Of a DNA stretch of 64,000 nt, positions 56,841 to 64,000 are shown piece after piece. How positions within the stretch are numbered: position 1 is the stretch's first letter; the number at the start of each line of letters is the position of its first letter. This stretch comes from Pegea sp. RAD2-039. Lineage: Eukaryota; Chordata; Thaliacea; Salpida; Salpidae. Under the pieces are notes generated by a model. That model saw only the letters and a program-made list of their open reading frames with translations. It had not been told where the DNA came from and searched no databases. The position numbers and the translations under genes were made by a program. Location: positions 372,001-436,000 of the forward strand of contig JAQGEQ010000305.1 in the NCBI GenBank assembly GCA_034620365.1, given 5' to 3'.

Positions 56841-59800
56841 TCATTTTAGTTGTAATTTTGCTATTAAGAATTTTGTCGAGTATGTGGTTAGACTAGTTTT
56901 AAGAAACGGCCGTTTCGAAAAATGACCCGATCGTAAACTTTTGTCAATTTTATTTTGGACATTTTCTAAACTTCCTTTACTCCCATTTTGGACTTTTTCC
57001 AAACTTCCTTTTCTCTTACTTTGGACTTTTTTTAAATTTCTTTTTCTTCTATTTTGGACTTTTTCTAAACTTCCTTTATTTCCATTTTGGACTTTTTCTA
57101 AATTTCTTTTTCTTCTACTTTGGACTTTTTCTAAACTTCTTTTTCTCCCATTTTGGACTTTTTCTAAACTTCCTTTATTTCCATTTTGGACTTTTTCTGA
57201 ACTTCCTTTATTTCCATTTTGGACTTTTTCTAAACTTCTTTTTCTTCTATTTTGGACTTTTTCTAAACTTCTTTTTCGCTTATTTTGGACTTTTTCTAAA
57301 CCTCCTTTATTTCCATTTTGGACTTTTTCTAAACTTCCTTTTTTTCCATTTTGGACTTTTTCTAAACTTCCTTTATTTCCATTTTGGACTTTTTCTAAAT
57401 TTCTTTTTCTTCTACTTTGGACTTTTTCTAAACTTCTTTTTCTCCCATTTTGGACTTTTTCTAAACTTCCTTTATTTCCATTTTGGACTTTTTCTAAACT
57501 TCTTTTTCTTCTACTTTGGACTTTTTCTAAATTTCTTTTTCTTCCATTTTGGACTTTTTCTAAACTTCCTTTATTTCCATTTTGGACTTTTTGTAAACTT
57601 CCTTTATTTCCAATTTGGACTTTTTCTAAACTTCCTTCATTTCCATTTTGGACTTTTTCTAAACTTCCTTTATTTCCATTTTGGACTTTTTCTAAATTTC
57701 CTTTATTTCCATTTTGGTCTTTTTCTAAACTTCCTTCATTTCCATTTTGGACTTTTTCTAAACTTCCTTTATTTCCATTTTGGACTTTTTCTAAATTTCC
57801 TTTATTTCCATTTTGGTCTTTTTCTAAACTTCCTTCATTTCCATTTTGGACTTTTTCTAAATCTCCTTTATTTCCATTTTGGACTTTTTCTAAACCTCCT
57901 TTATTTCCAATTTGGACTTTTTCTAAATTTCCTTTATTTCCATTTTGGACTTTTTCTAAATCTCCTTTGTTTCTATTTTGGACTTTTTCTAAACTTCCTT
58001 TATTTCCAATTTGGACTTTTTCTAAACTTCCTTTATTTCCAATTTGGCCTTTTTCTAAACTTCCTTTATTTCCATTTTGGACTTTTTCTAGACTTCTTTT
58101 TCTTCTATTTTGGACTTTTTCTAAACCTCCTTTGTTTCTATTTTGGACTTTTTCTAAACCTCCTTTATTTCCATTTTGGACTTTTTGTAAACTTCCTTTA
58201 TTTCCAATTTGGACTATTTCTAAACTTCCTTTATTTCCAATTTGGACTTTTTCTAAACCTCCTTCATTTCCATTTTGGTCTTTTTCTAAACCTCCTTTAT
58301 TTCCAATTTGGACTTTTTCTAAATTTCTTTTTCGCTTATTTTGTACATTTTCTAAACTTCCTTTATTTCCATTTTGGACTTTTTCTAGACTTCTTTTTCT
58401 TCTATTTTGGACTTTTTCTAAACTTCCTTTATTTCCATTTTGGACTTTTTCTAAATCTCCTTTGTTTCCATTTTGGACTTTTTCTAAATCTCCTTTTTTT
58501 CCATTTTGGTCTTTTTTTAAACTTCCTTCATTTCCATTTTGGTCTTTTTCTAAACCTCCTTTATTTCCAATTTGGACTTTTTCTAAACCTCCTTTATTTC
58601 CAATTTGGACTTTTTCTAAACTTCTTTTTCTTCCATTTTGGACTTTTTCTAAATCTCCTTTTTTTCCATTTTGGACTTTTTCTAAACTTCCTTTATTTCC
58701 AATTTGGCCTTTTTTTAAACTTCCTTTATTTCCATTTTGGACTTTTTCTAAACTTCTTTTTCGCTTATTTTGGACTTTTTCTAAACTTCTTTTTCTTCTA
58801 TTTTGGACTTTTTCTAAACTTCCTTTATTTCCATTTTGGACTTTTTCTAAATCTCCTTTGTTTCTATTTTGGACTTTTTCTAAACTTCCTTTATTTCCAA
58901 TTTGGCCTTTTTCTAAATTTCCTTTATTTCCATTTTGGACTTTTTCTAAACTTCCTTTGTTTCCATTTTGGACTTTTTCTAAACCTCCTTTATTTCCAAT
59001 TTGGACTTTTTCTAAACTTCTTTTTCTTTTATTTTGGACTTTTTCTAAATCTCCTTTTTTTCCATTTTGGTCTTTTTCTAAACTTCCTTCATTTCCATTT
59101 TGGTCTTTTTCTAAATCTCCTTTGTTTCCATTTTGGACTTTTTCTAAACTTCCTTCATTTCCATTTTGGTCTTTTTCTAAACTTCCTTCATTTCCATTTT
59201 GGACTTTTTCTAAACTTCTTTTTCTCCCATTTTGGACTTTTTCTAAACTTCTTTTTCGCTTATTTTGGACTTTTTCTAAACTTCTTTTTCTTCTATTTTG
59301 GATTTTTTCTAAATTTCCTTTATTTCCATTTTGGACTTTTTCTAGACTTCTTTTTCTTCTATTTTGGACTTTTTCTAAATCTCCTTTTTTTTCATTTTGG
59401 TCTTTTTCTAAACTTCCTTCATTTCCATTTTGGTCTTTTTCTAAACTTCCTTCATTTCCATTTTGGTCTTTTTCTAAACTTCCTTCATTTCCATTTTGGT
59501 CTTTTTCTAAACTTCCTTCATTTCCATTTTGGTCTTTTTCTAAACTTCCTTTATTTCCATTTTGGTATTTTTCTGAGTTATGATCAAACGAAACTGGTTG
59601 AACTATATTTTTGATAACTTTTTTCTTTGTACTTTTCGAATTTTCCTCAGTCATTTTTTCGTAATCCTGATTTTCATTTTCACTCTGATCTTCATATTCT
59701 TTTTGATCTTCACTCTGATTCTGATCTTCTTTCTGATCTTCATTTTTGCTCAGATCTTCATCTCTACTCAGATCTTTATCTTCATTATGATCTTCATCTT

Positions 59801-61881
59801 CCTTCATCTTTAACTTCTTCTTTAACTCCCTTTTTTTTGAAACTTTATCAGCTTTTCTCTTTGAAGCACTCTTACGAGACTTATGCTGCACAAAAGCTGT
59901 ATCACCATTCCTTTGGCTCCGAAGTCTTGTGGCTATCGGCTGGTTCTCATTAATTTGTTCGAATTCTATAACTGCACAATCTGTACAAGTAAAAGTGGAA
60001 TTCTCATTAACAATATCCGGGTGACAATGTATGTGGGTTCCTTTAGCAGCACAATATCCACACAGAATGACTTCCCATTCAGAGCTTGGCATTGAGTAAC
60101 TGAAAAGGAAAAGAAGTTGAAACCTTGGAAGAGATGAGGAACAAGTGATTAAAGAGTTTGAATATCAGTACAATTAGAAAGCATAAGACTCAAAACAATC
60201 CCAAATATGGAAATGATGACGTCATGACTTACTCTCGACCATGAGGACAGAGGCAATCTGTTTGATCACAATTTGAATGTCTTACAGTGAGATCTGAAAA
60301 TGCTCCAGCCTCTGTTTCCCAGGCAGCATCTCTGTCGGGAACATGTAGTCCCATTTGCAGCATATGTTTCTCAAATTGAACTTTATCATTACAAACTGGA
60401 CATCTAAAGAAGTGGAGTCCGAAAGATGTTGCCTAGAGATGCAAGTAGTTGAGAGGATCAATGATCACAATGTGATCTTTAAACTCACACATCTTTGAAG
60501 ACACAACTTATGTGAATAGATGTTGTTGCAGCAAGGTGAGAGAAGGACTTCTGAAACATCAAAAGGTGGTTTCAAGAGTTCAAAGCAAGCAAAACACGTG
60601 TAGCTCTGAAAATTTGATTAGTTGAGTCTTAGTGAAGTTCTGACACAAATACGAACCTCTTTTGGGTAAGTTTGAGTTTTGACAGATTTCATATCCTTGA
60701 TATCTGCAAACAAGACTTTTAAGCTAAATGAAAATGATGATGGTGATGGAATGATTACATAAAGGCGAGTTTTTGTATACATCAGGCAACGGCCGATGGT
60801 TGACGCACCATGTCTGATAGTAGTTTGTAAACTGACTTAGTGAGCGGGCTGGCACCGAACAAGGGTAGTGCATCTTCTTCTATAAGCGTAAAAGTAGATT
60901 TAAATAAGTAACAATTTGGTTAAAATAATTTTATTGTGAAATTAAGCTGAGTAAGAAGTTTAGTAAATTTTTAAAAGATTTATTTGAAAATATATTTGTT
61001 AAAGAAATTCTTTAGACGTGTTTCAAGGCAAATCGAATTTGACTGACAGCTTCTTTGCCTCAAAAACTCCTCGACCAACGACATCAATCTTACCTTATAG
61101 AAAAATATTGTGCAAAATAGTACTTTAGAGACGCTTGTAATACAAGCGCCTAAACTTCTACAAATAATTATTAAAACTAACATTACAACTTGCAACAGCG
61201 CATCCAATTGAAGCACCTTTCTTCTTACAATAATTACATTTCAGTAAAGCAGCTCTTTTGATTTCTGCAAACAAACAATTTGAAAAGGGAATAGAAAATA
61301 AACAACTAACCAGCAACAATATCAACAATTTTGAAGCCATATATGTGATTTGATCTATTTGTTGTATCACACGACCGTCCTTTAACTTTCTGGACCAGGC
61401 CACTTGCAAGGACCAGGCAGAAGTAATGAACTTCCAAACCTATAAAAAAGTCATTTCACAAAAATTTTTTTTAAACTATTTTCTTAATTAAATAAAAATA
61501 TAAGACTGAAATAAAGTGGAGTATATGAAAAACTACTTCATAAAAATATATCAGCAAAAAAACTGAAAACATTCTTAAATGTAACCCACAGAGTTTATCA
61601 TTAACCTTTCTACCTTTTTTTTATTTAGTTTTCAACTTATTTCCACACTTTATTTGTTAGTTGTGACCCAAAATTCATGAAATTAATAATGATTGGTGAT
61701 AGTTTAACTAGATATTTTTATTAATTGATTTATAGTTAATATATTGTAATTATAAGATGCTTTTTGAAATCATTTTCTAACCTGACGGACTATGCTTGAT
61801 ATATTCACCAAACTTATTCTCATCATCTACAGATAAGCCACAATAGATACAACCTTTTTGAGTCTTCAGCTTTCTCAACAT
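56841..61881 (-). CDS. PHF7/G2E3-like PHD-RING protein with giant repeat tail
   Basis: Eight exons: 61881-61782, 61439-61311, 61264-61182, 60879-60759, 60703-60657, 60605-60489, 60432-60233 and 60099-56841, about 1351 residues. Seen: extended PHD (11-130; CIYCG...LEVHYFCLVLASGL...CKKKGASIGC...HYPC...WCVNH); a RING-like module (163-215; CFAC...CC.N..H..C...FFRCPVCND); GLHVPDRDAAWE; and a second PHD-like module (250-310; WEVILCGYC..KGTHIHC). This order is that of PHF7 and G2E3, E3 ubiquitin ligases (PHF7 acts on histone H2A in male germ cells). Known relatives are about 380-700 residues. Here a Lys/Glu/Asp-rich linker (about 330-440) leads to about 80 units of 11 residues, type NGNKGSLEKVQ, to about residue 1320. 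Role of the tail unknown; target inferred from family only. Confidence 0.88.
56946..59579. repeat. Coding minisatellite, about 80 x 33 bp
   Basis: A head-to-tail array of 33-bp units within exon 8 of the PHF7-like gene. On the + strand a typical unit reads TTTCCATTTTGGACTTTTTC plus TAAACTTCCTTTA. All units keep the 33-bp length, so the frame never breaks. Translated unit classes are NGNKGSLEK, NGNEGSLEK, NRRKRSLEK, NKRKRSLEK and NGKKGDLEK, joined by VQ or DQ. The five units nearest 59579 are almost uniform (NGNEGSLEKDQ), the others are mixed. The antisense strand is also open for about 880 codons, a by-product of the unit composition. Confidence 0.95.
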
Positions 61882-62323
61882 TTCTTAACATTTAAATTTG
61901 AAACTTACATCAAAAGTGATTAGAAAGTTCTTAAAATGAAAAACACAATTAAACAAGAAATAAATTACTAACATAAAACATTATAAAAAACAAAATTTGA
62001 AATAATTTAAGATAGACTTGTATCATGCATATTTTGTTAATTAAAAGTTTAATCTAATCAGCAATAACACAACACTACTACGTGCTAATTATCTAATAAA
62101 TCCAAAATGTTTATTAAAATTTACTAAAAAATTTTCATATTTTAAATCTGACAAAAAATATTCTGAAAAATTATTCTTTTGAAGCCAAACTGTTGCTGGT
62201 TAGAAGAGCATTATGCATAGATGAATTACCTGATATAAAGAACTGAAGAACAAGAAGCAAAGAAAACAATAACAAAAATTGCACGAAAAAGAACTTTCAG
62301 AAAACGAAATCTTGAGAAATTTC
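61882..62323. other. Spacer between PEX19 and the PHF7-like gene
   Basis: About 440 bases separate the PEX19 stop from the PHF7-like ATG on the same strand. No exon recognised. It must hold the PEX19 3' end and the promoter of the PHF7-like gene. Confidence 0.45.
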
Positions 62324-63157
62324 TTATGAAATGATACATTGATCAGAAGATAGATGATTTAAAGATGGTAACTGTCCCATCAAATCACTTTTCTCAACTA
62401 ACTCCTCAGGAGGATCTCCATAACCATGCATCTCATCAACAATAGCAATAATCCGTCTTGACCTCTCAGACTTAATGACTTCACTGTCTTCATCTTTTTC
62501 AGCTTCAAATTCCTCACAAATTTTCTCCAAACATTTCAACTGATTTTTATAAGAAATTAATTCTTCTTCAGAAATTTTATTTTCATTTTTATCTAACCAA
62601 GTTGGAAACTTCAAACACAAATCTTTAAGAGGATCATACATCATACTTTTAGATAACATAGTTGCCATTAAACCTTCCATCATATCAACCTCTTTCTTCA
62701 AAAACTCATCATCTCCTAAATTCATACCAGCAAAAGATTCCCCTAAGCCATCCCCACTACTGCCACTTAGTTTTTTATTTTTCATATCTTTAGTCATCGC
62801 ATCAAAAGTGGATTTTAAGGAGTCCTTCAAACTTTCATCTTTAGCCTCACCTATAGTTGTTGGGACTGAACCATTAATCTGAGATTGGATGTTCGCCATC
62901 AGTTCAGGATCTTCATTTTTCAGCTCATCCAAAGCATTGTCCCATTCAGATTGAAGATTTTTGGTTGTTTCTTCATCAAAGAACTGAGAAAATAGAGCAG
63001 TTGGATTAATGCCATTTGAATTGCCAGGAAAAGAGTTATAATTGATTTGATCTCGTTTACCAATTGGTGTTGTATTTGGGGGTTTTGGAGTCTTATCAAA
63101 ATCTAAAAGAGCATCATCTAATAAATCATCCAAATCACTATCAGTAACATTTGTCAT
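62324..63157 (-). CDS. PEX19: Peroxisomal biogenesis factor 19
   Basis: Cytosolic chaperone and import receptor for peroxisomal membrane proteins, docking on PEX3. Single coding exon of 277 residues (human 299). Seen: the acidic N-terminus DLDDLLDDALLDFDK (PEX3-binding type), FSQFFDEETTKNLQSEWDNAL in the middle, MYDPLKDLCLKFPTWL at the start of the C-terminal helical domain, and the CaaX box CIIS at the very end for farnesylation. The frame extends nine codons upstream to MIFCRKYSK, but family length favours the ATG at 63157. A TTTTTTGTAG acceptor just upstream suggests a 5' non-coding exon. Nothing is broken. Confidence 0.95.
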   Translation of the reverse strand: MTNVTDSDLDDLLDDALLDFDKTPKPPNTTPIGKRDQINYNSFPGNSNGINPTALFSQFFDEETTKNLQSEWDNALDELKNEDPELMANIQSQINGSVPTTIGEAKDESLKDSLKSTFDAMTKDMKNKKLSGSSGDGLGESFAGMNLGDDEFLKKEVDMMEGLMATMLSKSMMYDPLKDLCLKFPTWLDKNENKISEEELISYKNQLKCLEKICEEFEAEKDEDSEVIKSERSRRIIAIVDEMHGYGDPPEELVEKSDLMGQLPSLNHLSSDQCIIS

Positions 63158-64000
63158 TTTTGAATATTTTCTACAAAAAATCAACTTTAAAAAATATAAT
63201 TTTAGATTAGTATGATGATAACAATAAAATGAATTTCATAATTTTTTATCTTTAAATAAAAAATAAAACAAAATTTTAAGGATTCTATTTTTTTTTTAAT
63301 TTACAGCTTATAATATTTTTACGAAGTCATAAATATATCTAAATCTAATAAAGCTAAGCAAAAACTAATAATTTAAACTTCATTAAAATAAAACAATTTT
63401 TTAATACTAGTTGCAACAAAAAATATAACTATAGAAGCTACAAATAATTTTGTTTTTAATTTATAACAGATAAAAATTTAGAAACTTTTTTTAATGTTTC
63501 TACAAATGAAAGAAAAAAATTATACAAAAAATCACAATAATAAGATAATTTAAAAATATAAAAATCAAATCATAGCAATAAAAAGTATTTCAATAAATCT
63601 AAACAAGTTTTTCAAGATTAACGGATTTCAACATAAACAGATTTATGTTAGGTATATCAAACTGGAGGGAAAACTTGTATTATTACGGCAAAGTTTGTTT
63701 TTGAAATTATAAATATCAACATATTTGATTAATTTTCAATGGTTCCAGTTCTTTCATCAAATAACTGGTTTAAACTTAGTTTTATAATTTTGAAACATAA
63801 AAAAAAACATTTTGAGAAAATATTAGTGTAGGAGATAAATTTGAAATTGTATCGCTCGCTATATTTGGCTAAACTTTTTTAAATAACTTGAATTGTAATA
63901 GATTTAATTTTAAATTTTATAAATTCTAAAGGTAATATTACATATTCATAAAGCACGAAATGTATGTGAAGCAAACCATTTAAACTAGTTTAACCAACTT
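63158..64000. other. AT-rich upstream region of PEX19
   Basis: Very AT-rich with poly-T/poly-A runs. No ORF or repeat recognised. A 5' UTR exon and promoter of PEX19 are expected here but cannot be placed. Confidence 0.4.

Noticed and set aside
56941-59583. 880-codon antisense frame over the minisatellite as a gene
   Set aside because: It consists only of the reverse complement of the repeat units, begins and ends with the array, and has no independent promoter or domain.
23102-60600. Excess of the E-box CACGTG
   Set aside because: About nine copies against roughly four expected by my estimate; a hexamer count this small is not convincing compared with the TGACGTCA octamer.

Overview
The window is nuclear DNA of an AT-rich invertebrate animal. 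The genes are animal orthologues (UCHL5, PYROXD2, FAXDC2, SNX25, PEX19, PHF7/G2E3-like, a PKA-inhibitor-like protein, an LDLa-GPCR) split by GT-AG introns. I cannot name the phylum. Many introns are only 46-61 nt long, while other introns and the intergenic spacers are hundreds to thousands of bases of very AT-rich sequence. There are no bacterial operons, no CRISPR array and no tRNA or rRNA gene that I can recognise. I rebuilt the multi-exon genes by hand from splice signals, frame continuity and remembered family sequence. The exon coordinates in the evidence fields are therefore manual gene models, not transcript-supported ones.

Layout. 0-2.2 kb: relics of a LINE and of a Ty3/gypsy-type Gag, plus one copy of a ~300-bp dispersed repeat. 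3.5-5.2 kb (-): UCHL5 deubiquitinase. 7.8-8.6 kb (-): single-exon CHK1-like kinase. 12.1-16.4 kb (+): large LDLa-repeat/seven-TM receptor. 18.4-21.1 kb (-): NAT8-like acetyltransferase, then a LINE relic. 23.2-25.9 kb (-): PYROXD2. 27.6-31.7 kb (-): two tandem FAXDC2-like sterol/fatty-acid hydroxylases with nearly identical ends and a diverged middle. 32.4-33.0 kb: LINE relic. 34.0-34.4 kb (-): a 61-aa membrane ORF with a TATA/CRE-like promoter. 34.4-41.5 kb: gene-poor spacer with LINE tails. 41.5-42.4 kb (-): tiny PKI-like gene. 43.8-47.8 kb (-): SNX25 in 18 exons. 48.4-50.0 kb (+): speculative micro-exon gene. 51.2-51.8 kb (-): C-type-lectin membrane protein. 53.2-56.7 kb (+): secreted leucine-rich protein of no family I know. 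56.8-61.9 kb (-): PHF7/G2E3-like PHD/RING protein with a tail of about 80 tandem 33-bp units. 62.3-63.2 kb (-): PEX19.

The most unusual signals are: (i) strong over-representation of the palindrome TGACGTCA (16 copies, 10 of them ATGACGTCAT) in the GC-richer gene cores, in both introns and exons; (ii) the ~2.6-kb in-frame minisatellite in the PHF7-like gene, which leaves both strands open; (iii) the mosaic FAXDC2 duplication, best explained by recent gene conversion at both ends; (iv) a hidden PKI-like gene of about 64 residues; and (v) the unrecognised secreted protein with repeated Leu-Leu-Pro-Leu-Leu-Leu blocks. The genes do not form one pathway; this is an ordinary eukaryotic neighbourhood of independent transcription units.
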